A stretch of 64,000 nt of DNA. Origin: Picochlorum sp. 'celeri'. Taxonomy: Eukaryota > Chlorophyta > Trebouxiophyceae. The DNA is taken from contig JAACMV010000007.1 of the NCBI GenBank assembly GCA_010909725.1, positions 1,426,001 through 1,490,000 of the forward strand. Direction: 5' to 3'. Shown piece after piece: positions 29,494 to 38,258 of the stretch (its first letter is position 1; each line of letters begins with the position of its first letter). Position numbers and translations under genes: made by a program. Below the pieces are notes generated by a model, which made no database searches, had not been told where the DNA came from, and saw nothing but the letters and a program-made list of their open reading frames with translations.

Positions 29494-30762
29494 ATGGGTA
29501 AGAAGAAATTGTCCGGTGCGAGCGGGGCATCCGGAGAAACACACGCATCAGCGGAGGAATTAGAAGCTCGAGGATGGAAAAGGGCTGGGTCTGTGACCTT
29601 CAGTCGGCCAAAGGTCGGAGTAGGGTACAAATCTATTCGAGACCTGATGGGGGAAGAATACATTGACTATCTAGATTTGAGCATCAAAAATAAGCTAGGA
29701 GAGGGTGCATTTGCCAATGTTTTTCTGGCGAAACTTACTGATGGGACTGAAGTGGCTGTGAAAATGCTCAAACATGAGCATTTGAAGAATGAGGAGGAGA
29801 TATTTCTGTTTTTGAAAGAGATCAAGACGCTCAAAAAACTTCACCATCGTAATATTGTGCAATTAATCGGTATGGGAGGCGTGCAAGACGGAAAAGGTAA
29901 GGTGATTGAATTATTCGTCGTGACGGAAGTGTTGAAAGGAGGGACGCTGCGCCGCCTAGTCCAGGACCAGATGATTACAGTGCATCACAAGCAGTATTCC
30001 ATCTATGAGGCCACTCAGTGGTGCCTGGGAGTGGCAAAGGCGTTGCAATACTTGCACAAGGCGACCCCGAAAGTGATTCATAGAGATTTAAAATTAGAGA
30101 ATGTGATTTTGACCGTATCTCCACGCACTCGGAAGAAAGATGAGGAGATTGTTGCAAAACTGGCTGATTTCGGTTTGGCAACATTGTTGGAGAAACACAC
30201 CAAGGATTTGTACTCTGATATCGTCGATGAGGTGATGAAAAAACCCGAAGCTATGTGGTCGTCTCTTACTCGAACAAGGAGTAACAAGGTGGTGGCATTG
30301 CTGGAAAAGATGCAGAGCATGAGCTCGTATGGGTCCCCCAGCAATGATGAATCCATGTACAGTGGATATGCAGAGGCCACAGGGGTTGCTGGGTCGTACG
30401 GGTACATGGCACCGGAAGTGTTTTTGAATCAAACCTATACAGAAAAGGTCGACATATTCAGTTTTGGTGTCCTCATGTATAATCTGTGTTACAGAGTGAT
30501 CCCATCCCTGATGATCATGTCAAATGGGGACACACAGGATATGGTTGTGTATGCAAAGCAAGTAGCAGACGGATTTCGACAGCCTTTGAGTGATGAAAAA
30601 ATTCCCAAGCAGTTGAATGAGATTATCCAATCATGCTGGAGTCATGACCCAGCTGACAGACCGAGTGCCACCAAAGTTGTGGACATGTTGACTGCAGTTT
30701 TGGAATCTGAGGTTTTGGATCCTGATGAGCCTGTCGGTGGCTGCTGCTGTATTGTATCGTAA
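29494..30762 (+). CDS. Protein kinase with C-terminal CaaX box and long activation segment
   Basis: A 422-residue protein from ATG 29494 (MGKKKLSG). The kinase domain has a Gly-rich loop 'LGEGAFANVF', Lys90 in VAVK, 'HRDLKLENV' (H196-R-D), DFG at 225-227 and APE at 307-309, so catalytic residues are intact. HRDLKLEN and 'GSYGYMAPEV' place it in the tyrosine-kinase-like/Raf-like Ser/Thr group common in algae. The DFG-to-APE segment is about 80 residues instead of the usual 20-30. The last residues 'GGCCCIVS' form a CaaX box (C-I-V-S) with adjacent Cys, suggesting farnesylation plus palmitoylation. The Met-Gly start could also be myristoylated, though position 6 is Leu instead of Ser. Substrate unknown. 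Confidence 0.85.
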   Translation: MGKKKLSGASGASGETHASAEELEARGWKRAGSVTFSRPKVGVGYKSIRDLMGEEYIDYLDLSIKNKLGEGAFANVFLAKLTDGTEVAVKMLKHEHLKNEEEIFLFLKEIKTLKKLHHRNIVQLIGMGGVQDGKGKVIELFVVTEVLKGGTLRRLVQDQMITVHHKQYSIYEATQWCLGVAKALQYLHKATPKVIHRDLKLENVILTVSPRTRKKDEEIVAKLADFGLATLLEKHTKDLYSDIVDEVMKKPEAMWSSLTRTRSNKVVALLEKMQSMSSYGSPSNDESMYSGYAEATGVAGSYGYMAPEVFLNQTYTEKVDIFSFGVLMYNLCYRVIPSLMIMSNGDTQDMVVYAKQVADGFRQPLSDEKIPKQLNEIIQSCWSHDPADRPSATKVVDMLTAVLESEVLDPDEPVGGCCCIVS

Positions 30763-30821
30763 ATCGGATAATTATTTTCATTTTTTGTCAGTTATGATGT
30801 ATTCACGAGAATAACTCTGTC

Positions 30822-31235
30822 ATGGTGGAGAATTCTGACAAAACGGAAGATTCTCCTGAATCGCAACAAGGTCGAACTTCGTGTGTTAAATACTTTGATG
30901 CCCTCTGGTTCTGTTATTGTACGTCATATGTACTTTTATGATCAAGTTCGATCGTAATCATAATGCCTGACTATGTGTGTATTTGTGTGAGAGCAGCTCC
31001 AGTCCATCAACTGAAGAGGTATTATGTGTATGGGGATGTGGACGACTGTTTGGGCCATTGGAGCAAGCTGATGGCATGTCTGAGGCAGAAGACTCGGTTC
31101 AGGGATGAGGATGATACGATTCACCGCGATGGGGAGTGCCTGTGGGAATTACGGTCCCCTGAAGAGGCAGCAGCATTCTGGACAAAGGAGTTCAGCCAAG
31201 ATGATAATGATGAGCATGATACACAAACGACGTGA
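30822..31235 (+). CDS. DUF3128/UPF0545 small Cys protein (C22orf39/Emi1-like)
   Basis: Exons 30822..30918 and 30997..31235 give 111 residues; the 78-nt intron has donor GTACGT and acceptor GAGCAG. The join gives 'CVKYFDALWFCY|SPVHQLKRYYVYGDVDDC', and then 'HWSKLMACLRQKT' and 'LWELRSPEEAAAFW'. The spaced Cys pattern and the closing 'RSPEEA..FW' motif match the DUF3128 family (yeast Emi1, human C22orf39). These are CHCH-like proteins whose biochemical role is poorly known. The gene starts only 59 nt after the kinase stop on the same strand, and its stop is 26 nt from the stop of the convergent MtnA-MtnK gene. Confidence 0.8.
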
Positions 31236-31261
31236 CAATGGTAACAATATTACTGATAATG

Positions 31262-33759
31262 CTAGACGATTGATGATGCAGCCTGTGTAATGTCTGAGAT
31301 ATCTCTGAAGGTGAGGCATTCTCTGTCTAGGAGGAGTTTCTGTGCCAGGGTGAGGGCGCGGGTTTCGCATGCTGCCCTGTCATCTGCATTCGCGATGGTT
31401 TCAAAGTCTGCCACATGAGCGACACCTATTATCCTGCGAATAATAACACACCCAGCAAAGCCCACAATCTCCGTCCACAACTCCCTGAAAAAGTCCCTCT
31501 GCAGTGCCTGGAGGGCTCCTTTGTCCTTGGTAGAGGAAAATATCAGTTTATGGCATAGTCCTTCAGTCGGCGAGTCAATCGAGTCATTCCATTGAGAAAT
31601 GAACTCTTCTTTGAATCCTTTCCAGATGGATTCAATGATGGATAGGAGCCATGCCTTTTGCTGGGTTCTGTCCTGCCCATCCTGTCGCGAAAGCCCATCA
31701 GCTGCAAAGTACGTCATAAGGAGGTTTGCGATGAATTTCCCGACATCGAACGCAATTGGCCCAACAAATGCAAATTCTGGATCGATGACAAATGTACTGT
31801 CCTCAGTCACCATGAGAGACCCTGTGTGAAAATCTCCATGCACAAGGGCTTCTTGCTTTGATAGAAAGACTGCCTTCATGCGTGTAGCTTCTGCTTTCAG
31901 TGCGTCATTGGATTGGATCTCTGCAACAATGGCGTCCAACTGTGGTGATGTATGTTTGTTATTTTTAGCCTGATAGTATGGATCTGTAAAGATGACCTGC
32001 TCTGTCAACCCACAAAGTTCCTTGTTTGAAAACCTTTTTGCTAGTTGTCTGAACTCTTCTCCTCCCATGGCAATGCATGACGTTTTGAACAGTGTCCGAG
32101 ATAAAAACAAGACGATGTGCTCGGCAAGCAGAGGGTACTGTTTTCCTTGGATCAAACCGTCTCGGAGCGTCACATGAGGAGGCGCAATGTACTGCATGAC
32201 CAAAACCTTGCCATCAGCATCAAAATGCAAAACAGCTGGCACATGGTGGGGGCACAATCTACCCTGCTCTACCAATGCATCCGCCTCAATCCGGGATCTA
32301 TTCTGTGATAGTGGCCAATCAGAGCCAATGACTCGGACAAATGGAGGCGCTTGCTTGATGCATACGGATCCACTCGGTCCTGTGACAATGTAGACGTAGT
32401 TGAGGTTGCCGTCTCCGACTTCTCTAACCTCCCATTCGTCCTGAGACTCCACATCTCCTACATGTATCGACAAGTGAGGTCTTGAAGACACATACTGTTT
32501 CGCATCTGACGGGGTAATTTCCTTAAAATTGACGGCCATGGTGTCTCCTGCAAGGTCACCAATATCAACAGAGTCCTCTGTGGATGTCACCTTGTGCATT
32601 GATGCATCCTGCCCAAGCATCCACGTCCTCAACTGAAATCCAGACACCCGTGGTGCCATGCCTTTTTCTGTAATAATTCCTTCAATTAGCGCTGCAGGAG
32701 TCACATCAAACGATGGATTCCAGACTGGCAACTCTGCAGCAACTCGCTCCCCTCTAAAATGTGTCACCTGCATGATGGCTAGCGTGATGATTTGTATGTA
32801 TACACCTCCACAACCCGACATATACGTACCTCTTCTGGACTGCGCTGCTCGATAGGAATCAATGTCCCATTATCGAGATCAACATCAATGGTCGTGGTTG
32901 GTGCAGCAATAAAAAAGGGAATGTTGTGATATGCCGCCGCCACAGCAATATTGAACGTCCCAATCTTGTTCGCAGTATCACCATTCGCAGCAATCCTATC
33001 CGCACCAACAACAACGGCATCAACTTTATTACTCCGCATCAACGCAGCGACTGCAGAATCGCACACCAGCGTCCCTGGCATATTATCCATGGCAATCTCA
33101 AACGCCGTCAACCTTGCACCTTGATTATACGGACGAGTCTCCGTACAATACACATGGTTCAAATACCCCTTCTCATGCAACGCACGAACAACTCCAAGCG
33201 CTGTTCCATACCCTGCTGTCGCCAAACTCCCCGTATTGCAGTGGGTCAGCACACAAATCTTCCCATGCCCACCCCTTCCTCGAGCCTTTGCAGCCTCCAT
33301 CAGGGCCTCTGCACCGTACCCACCCATCATTCTATTCGCCCTCACATCCTCATTCAGCATATCTTCCGCAGCCCTCACAACCGCCATGGCCACACTCGGT
33401 CCATCCGCACCAGGCCGAACTGCCTCAACAGCCACCACGTCGTTCAATTGCTTGACAGCAATAAACAAATTCACCGCCGTCGGTCTGCTCGTCTCCAAAT
33501 ACGACAACCTCTCTTCTACAAAGCATTTTGCAGCGTCTGCCGTATCAAACTGCTCCCCTCCCCCTCCATTCACCAATTCCACAGCAAGACTGAGAACTCC
33601 AGCAATGGCAATGGCAGGAGCACCTCGAACGCTCATCTCCCGTATCGCCTTCCAACCGTCATCTACCGTACGGATATCAATCCATTCAATCTCTAAAGGC
33701 AATCGACGTTGCTCTAATAGCTGCAAAGAGCCTCTCGTGTAACGAAGCGACTCGACCAT
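31262..33759 (-). CDS. MTNAK: Methylthioribose-1-phosphate isomerase / methylthioribose kinase fusion
   Basis: Exons 33759..32830 and 32767..31262 on the reverse strand give 811 residues; the 62-nt intron (GTACGT...ATGCAG, phase 0) joins 'QRSPEE|VTHFRGERV', the conserved MtnA C-terminal segment. Residues 1-~360 are MtnA: 'MSVRGAPAIAIAG', 'CVLTHCNTGSLATAGYGTALG', 'ETRPYNQGARLTA', 'VVVGADRIAANGDTANKIGT'. Residues ~405-811 are MtnK, a choline-kinase-fold enzyme with 'NLNYVYIV', 'LVHGDFHTGSLMV' (Brenner-type catalytic Asp) and 'VIDPEFAFVGPIAFDVGKF'. The two catalyse successive steps of methionine salvage: MTR to MTR-1-P to MTRu-1-P. An MtnA-MtnK fusion is known in Tetrahymena. The intron falls inside the MtnA part, so the fusion is one transcript unit. 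Confidence 0.9.
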
Positions 33760-34527
33760 GCTTATTTCCAGTAATACTAGTCAATAGCCTGCCTCTTGCC
33801 TCCTTGTGTGCTCCGATCTCAGCCCCTACAGTCCTTGATCGCTACACTACCCTATCAAATTACATATATATATTCTAGTGCAGGACGACGAATGAATACC
33901 TGGTGCTATTTGGTAATAATTTTCTTCTTCTTATTCAAGGAATATTCGAATCTTTGGTGTCGTGTGCCATGGTGATCATTTCTTTTCCCACGCGTCAAGA
34001 CAGCCCCGATGTCGCCCAGCGATTCAGATCAGCACCATAACTACCACACTATGCTCATATACCGCGAGTCCAGCCTTTTTACGCCAAACTCGACACGTGA
34101 TCATAGATGCGTTTTTCTCAGCCAGTCGTTTAGAAAGCGCGCCTCATCTGATCCTCAGCCGGCCGAATCAACTTCCGTCAGGGTTGGAGTTACTCTGGTC
34201 TCCCATCAACGCACCCCTCTGATAGGACATAATAATCAACTAGTTCTAGAAATTTCTAGGGCATGGCGGACGATACCTTTTGGTACTTCCCAGGAATTGT
34301 GAGACAGGTTATGCCATACATTATTTACCAAAACAATTGCATGCGCGTTGTAGTAAAATTGGAATCAATTACAACGCATATGGCATTGTAGTACCTTGGG
34401 ACTAGTCCATTTCCTTGTCGACGTTGTAGAACAAGAGGGAACGACACACGAGCTTGTTACCCGTGCTTGACTGCATTTATTCGGTACTATTACGCATATA
34501 CTGCATTGTTGAATACTTTGGGGAAGA
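33760..34527. other. Divergent intergenic region, 768 bp
   Basis: Between the MtnA-MtnK and thioredoxin starts. Frames here are short and non-coding in character. It contains a heat-shock-element-like array (listed separately). Confidence 0.6.
34244..34256. promoter_or_regulatory. Heat-shock-element-like site, three alternating units
   Basis: Reads TTCtaGAAatTTC: three perfect inverted 5-bp units of the HSF consensus. It is about 270 bp upstream of the thioredoxin ATG and 485 bp from the MtnA-MtnK start. Chance occurrence is possible in 64 kb of moderate AT content. Confidence 0.45.
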
Positions 34528-35190
34528 ATGTATTGTCATCGTGTTGGTACCACTGTAAACCTGGTGTCAGCTGGTGGCTCCCGTGTCATATCAGCCTCTG
34601 CTGCTCCGAATCAGGTGGAACCTCCTGCGACACGGAAAAGTACTGCTGCGAACAATGTGTTGCTGACGAAGAAGAGGCGACAGCCTCCCAAGGATCGGGA
34701 GACGAACACCTTGCCTGTGGCTGAACCTGTGACAGAGGCCAGGAGGCAACTGGAACTGGAAGTGCAAGCATTGTTGCGCAAGGAGAAGGAAAAAGAGAGC
34801 AAATGGATTCGTCAGGGTGACATTCCAAAAAACATCGTGTTTGTGGAATCGAAAGAGCAGTTGAAAAAGCTGGTGATGCAGAATGTGCATGCAGCTGTTG
34901 TTGTTGACTTTTTCTCTGCTGAATGCCACGCGTGCAAGTCCATGTGGCCGAAAATAAAGCAGTTGGCGGAACAAAATGAGTCCGTTTTGTTCGCAAAAAT
35001 AAACACATCCGAGCCAGGGATGGCGGAGATTGCTGATGGGCTGAATGTGTCCAAGCTGCCATGGTTTCTCATCTTCCAAGGGGAGGGTGACATGGTGGCG
35101 TCCTTTACTGCGAATTTGAAAACATTTAACGTCCTTCGTACGGAAGTGTCTCTTGCAAAAGAGCGTGCGGAAGAGTCGTGCTGCTGTTGA
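34528..35190 (+). CDS. ACHT-type atypical thioredoxin, plastid
   Basis: A 220-residue single-exon protein. The N-terminal ~100 residues are Ala/Ser/Lys-rich (transit peptide and helical linker). The thioredoxin domain (~105-210) contains 'AAVVVDFFSAECHACKSMWPKI', an internal 'FAKINTSE' strand and the cis-Pro loop 'KLPWFLIFQGEG'. The active site is C133-H-A-C136 in place of WCGPC; loss of the Trp and a non-standard dipeptide, together with 'VVDFFS', are hallmarks of the atypical Cys/His-rich thioredoxins (ACHT), which oxidise plastid targets via 2-Cys peroxiredoxin in plants. The C-terminus ends in three Cys. Confidence 0.8.
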   Translation: MYCHRVGTTVNLVSAGGSRVISASAAPNQVEPPATRKSTAANNVLLTKKRRQPPKDRETNTLPVAEPVTEARRQLELEVQALLRKEKEKESKWIRQGDIPKNIVFVESKEQLKKLVMQNVHAAVVVDFFSAECHACKSMWPKIKQLAEQNESVLFAKINTSEPGMAEIADGLNVSKLPWFLIFQGEGDMVASFTANLKTFNVLRTEVSLAKERAEESCCC

Positions 35191-35532
35191 ATGATGATAT
35201 TACTATATTGTTGGTCAGTCTGGTTTTCCAAACTATGGGACTCATAGTGTAGTACACTGATGGTCTGCACAGTGCAGCCAATTTTGGTGCGTGTACTATG
35301 AGTCATGGTATCCGTAGGACAGATTTGATTGTTGTTGATGTGTGGGATTGGTGTCTACCATCCATATGGAGATGTGGACAAGAGCTGTTGTGGTCCATCC
35401 CATCCACGTTTCTGTACAGTACCGTGTATTCTCATATACCATGAATAAATAAAATTTCATTTCAGATATATACTACCACGTGTAAAAGGTTATACATATG
35501 GCATTGTTGTTGTAACCCTTGCATGTTGTGCC
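35191..35532. other. Intergenic region, 342 bp
   Basis: Between the thioredoxin gene and the DDX49 gene on the same strand. No frame, repeat or RNA gene recognised; likely 3' UTR plus the DDX49 promoter. Confidence 0.5.
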
Positions 35533-36909
35533 ATGGAGAATGGAACTGACTCTGGCCTGGGCCAGGTGCAGCTGTTTGCTACGAATGTTAGGAGAAAGAC
35601 GAAAAAGAGAAAGGTTGAACCAGAATCATCCGCTGGAGCATCGAAAGAGGTGTTGCGAGTGGACTCGCATGCACATGCGGATGCACATGATGACGCAAGT
35701 TTCAGCGATCTTGGTCTATCTGAGTGGTTGGAGAAGGTCTGTTCTGATTTAGGTATAGTTGAGCCAACTCCTGTACAGAAAGGGTGCATACCTGCTATTT
35801 TACAGGGTCGGGATGTGATTGGTGTGGCTCAGACAGGGAGTGGGAAAACTGCTGCCTTTGCACTACCAGTGCTGCATACCCTTGCGAAAAATCCGTATGG
35901 GGTGTATAATCTCGTGCTTACACCAACCAGAGAATTGGCATTCCAAATTGCGGATCAATATAGGGCGTTTGGAACTGGTCAAACAGTCAGGGTGAGTGTG
36001 ATTGTTGGGGGTTTGAATTCTCAGGATCAGTCCAAGGAGTTGATGCAGAGACCGCATGTAGTGATTGCGACGCCTGGGAGATTGCAGGATTTGATAGAAC
36101 GTGATGCCTCTCTGGCGGATTGTTTTCGGCGGACGTCATTTCTGATACTGGATGAAGCTGATCGGTTGTTGGATGAGTCTTTTGAGTCTGCCTTGGATAC
36201 CATCCTATCTGCCCTTCCCGCCAAACGGCAGACGCTTTTGTTCAGTGCTACTATGACGGAGACATTAATTACATTGCAAAAGTCGTTGTTGCAAAATGCA
36301 TACGTCTTTGAAGCCTACTCTGGTCTGAAGACAGCATCTGGGTTGAAGGAGGAGTTTACATTGGTGCCTGCCAAAGTGAAAGAGGTGTATTTGACATACT
36401 TGTTGCGGCATTTGGACGACTTTGACGTGCGAAGTTGTATCGTGTTTGCTGGAACCCGTAAATCGTGCGAAAATCTTGCATTAGTATTGTCCGAATTGGA
36501 GATTCAGGTTGCTCCGTTGCATTCAGGGCTGGCACAGAGGAATAGAATGGCGTCGTTAGATCGTTTCAGGAGTGGTCGAGTATCCATCTTGTTGGCCACA
36601 GATGTCGCATCTAGAGGACTTGATATTCCAGAGGTGGATTTGGTGGTCAACTTTGATCTGCCCAAGTTGGCAAGTGACTATGTGCATCGAGTTGGTAGGA
36701 CTGCTCGTGCTGGTGGGGAGGGATGGTCATTGTCGTTTGTGTCTCAATACGATATCGAACTTCTCAAATCAATAGAATCTCTCACAGGAAATGAAATGAC
36801 GAAATACGAGATGAATGAAAAGGACGTTCTCAAGGGTCTCTCCGAAGTATACAGTGCAACAAGGATTGCACGGATGAAGGCAGCTGATCAAAAAAGGCGC
36901 AATGAATAA
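35533..36909 (+). CDS. DDX49: DEAD-box RNA helicase DDX49/Dbp8
   Basis: A 458-residue single-exon protein. All helicase motifs are present in order: Q motif 'PTPVQKGCIP', I 'AQTGSGKT', Ia 'PTRELAFQI', Ib 'TPGRLQDL', II 'LDEADRLLD', III 'SAT', IV-V 'CIVFAGTRKSCENLA' and 'LLATDVASRGLDIPEVDLVVNFDLP', VI 'HRVGRTARAG'. The compact core with the 'RLLDESFESALDTIL' and 'YLTYLLRHL' segments matches Dbp8/DDX49, needed for early 18S rRNA processing. It sits in the same window as the Rrp5 module. It ends 12 nt from the stop of the convergent AKAP7-like gene. Confidence 0.9.
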   Translation: MENGTDSGLGQVQLFATNVRRKTKKRKVEPESSAGASKEVLRVDSHAHADAHDDASFSDLGLSEWLEKVCSDLGIVEPTPVQKGCIPAILQGRDVIGVAQTGSGKTAAFALPVLHTLAKNPYGVYNLVLTPTRELAFQIADQYRAFGTGQTVRVSVIVGGLNSQDQSKELMQRPHVVIATPGRLQDLIERDASLADCFRRTSFLILDEADRLLDESFESALDTILSALPAKRQTLLFSATMTETLITLQKSLLQNAYVFEAYSGLKTASGLKEEFTLVPAKVKEVYLTYLLRHLDDFDVRSCIVFAGTRKSCENLALVLSELEIQVAPLHSGLAQRNRMASLDRFRSGRVSILLATDVASRGLDIPEVDLVVNFDLPKLASDYVHRVGRTARAGGEGWSLSFVSQYDIELLKSIESLTGNEMTKYEMNEKDVLKGLSEVYSATRIARMKAADQKRRNE

Positions 36910-36921
36910 AATGAATACCCG

Positions 36922-37740
36922 TCATGAATTGCCATCATAGAAGCTCTCCTGTGCTATTATTTTGTAATATTCTCCCTTTTTCCTACCATGCATAGAGCAT
37001 ACCTGTAGTCGATCCAACGCAATTGATTCTCCAACCATCTGCTCTGGTAAAACAAGCATGTCATCGGCAATGCTGTCAAATTTGTAGGTCCACCAATTGC
37101 GAACAGAGCCCTTGAGTAAAGAGCACTTGGCAATCGTCATGTGAGGTGTAAAGTGTCCTGAATCTATCCATATCGAGTCCTGACGTGCCTCTCGTGCTGT
37201 TGATACCATACTGCTCTCTGTCGATGAAGCCTCCTCTTCATCCATTGCCTGGGAGTCTGGTGTTGTTGATGATGTGTCAGCATCAGTCTCGCCATCAATC
37301 GATGGAGCAATACTCTCAAAATGCGGTCTCACGCAATGATATATATCCCTCAGCATTTTCTCTGAATCTTCGGTCGGTTTCATGTAGAGCACTGATTTCC
37401 GAAATGATTGAATGCCACTAAACTCCACAGGCTGCAGAGCAACAGACCCTTGAACCGATTTCACCGACTTTTTGAGCGCTTCTTCCACCTGCTGTATCAT
37501 CTCTTGGTCCTTACCAATTCTCATAACACCAAGAGTGATATGTATCGTGTTTGGATCGACCAGTGTCCCCTTCAGATGGGGATATTTTTCAATCAGAGTT
37601 GCCTGAAGGTGGTCGACAGCCTGTCGACAGCGGGTCTTATGTGCAAATGGAATAGCGATAAAGCAATCAGGTCTCGTCTTTGGTTTTCTAAGTTGTTTTG
37701 TTAATTTTTGCTTCATTTTTATTTCCATTCTTCTCGCCAT
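36922..37740 (-). CDS. AKAP7-like 2H phosphoesterase-fold protein
   Basis: A 272-residue single-exon protein with a very basic start (MARRMEIKMKQKLTKQLRK). It contains the two HxT/S-type motifs of the 2H phosphoesterase superfamily: H-I-T in 'NTIHITLGVMR' and H-M-T in 'HFTPHMTIAKCS'. The early 'PDCFIAIPF' strand matches the AKAP7 NLS/2H domain (which can cleave 2',5'-oligoadenylate in mammals) and its ASCC1 relatives. An acidic Ser/Thr-rich insertion (~140-185) separates the halves. RNA end processing or cyclic-phosphate hydrolysis is the family expectation; the substrate here is unknown. Confidence 0.8.
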   Translation of the reverse strand: MARRMEIKMKQKLTKQLRKPKTRPDCFIAIPFAHKTRCRQAVDHLQATLIEKYPHLKGTLVDPNTIHITLGVMRIGKDQEMIQQVEEALKKSVKSVQGSVALQPVEFSGIQSFRKSVLYMKPTEDSEKMLRDIYHCVRPHFESIAPSIDGETDADTSSTTPDSQAMDEEEASSTESSMVSTAREARQDSIWIDSGHFTPHMTIAKCSLLKGSVRNWWTYKFDSIADDMLVLPEQMVGESIALDRLQVCSMHGRKKGEYYKIIAQESFYDGNS

Positions 37741-38258
37741 AGTGCAGCGTATTGAGAATTGGAAAGCAGCCTTGCTTGGGGGCCATCATGTACTAGGGCT
37801 AGAAATTTCTATGGTATCTAGACATGCTGCATCAAAAGATGCCGTGTGTGGTTGATGAAAACGAAAATAATCTTACAACAAAATGATATTGTGCATAAAA
37901 GAATGTCATTGATAGCTCATCCAGAGCTCCTCAAACAACACTGCACTCTGACCTCTACAGTGAAAACACAAAAACAAGCTAAAAATGGGTAATAAAACAA
38001 ATGGTCGTCCGTATCCGTGACGGGATCTATCAATGGTACGATCTTTTCTCATCTTTTCGGTTTTTGAGAGATGCCATAATAGCACTCAATCTACAATACA
38101 CCTGTATGGTTCTAATGTACATGTTGATCCATCCCAACGATCGATTCCAGCTGGGATTGCTGTAATTCTCTCTTCATTGCATCAGTGTATACAATCTCTG
38201 TCGTTGTACTGTATCGTCTGTATTCTAGCATATCATCTGAGTTTCTATTCATTCATAT
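37741..38258. other. Intergenic region, 518 bp
   Basis: Between the AKAP7-like start and the GATA-factor stop, both on the reverse strand. A two-unit HSF-like site (GAAatTTC, 37802..37809) lies about 60 bp upstream of the AKAP7-like ATG. No coding frame or RNA gene. Confidence 0.5.
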
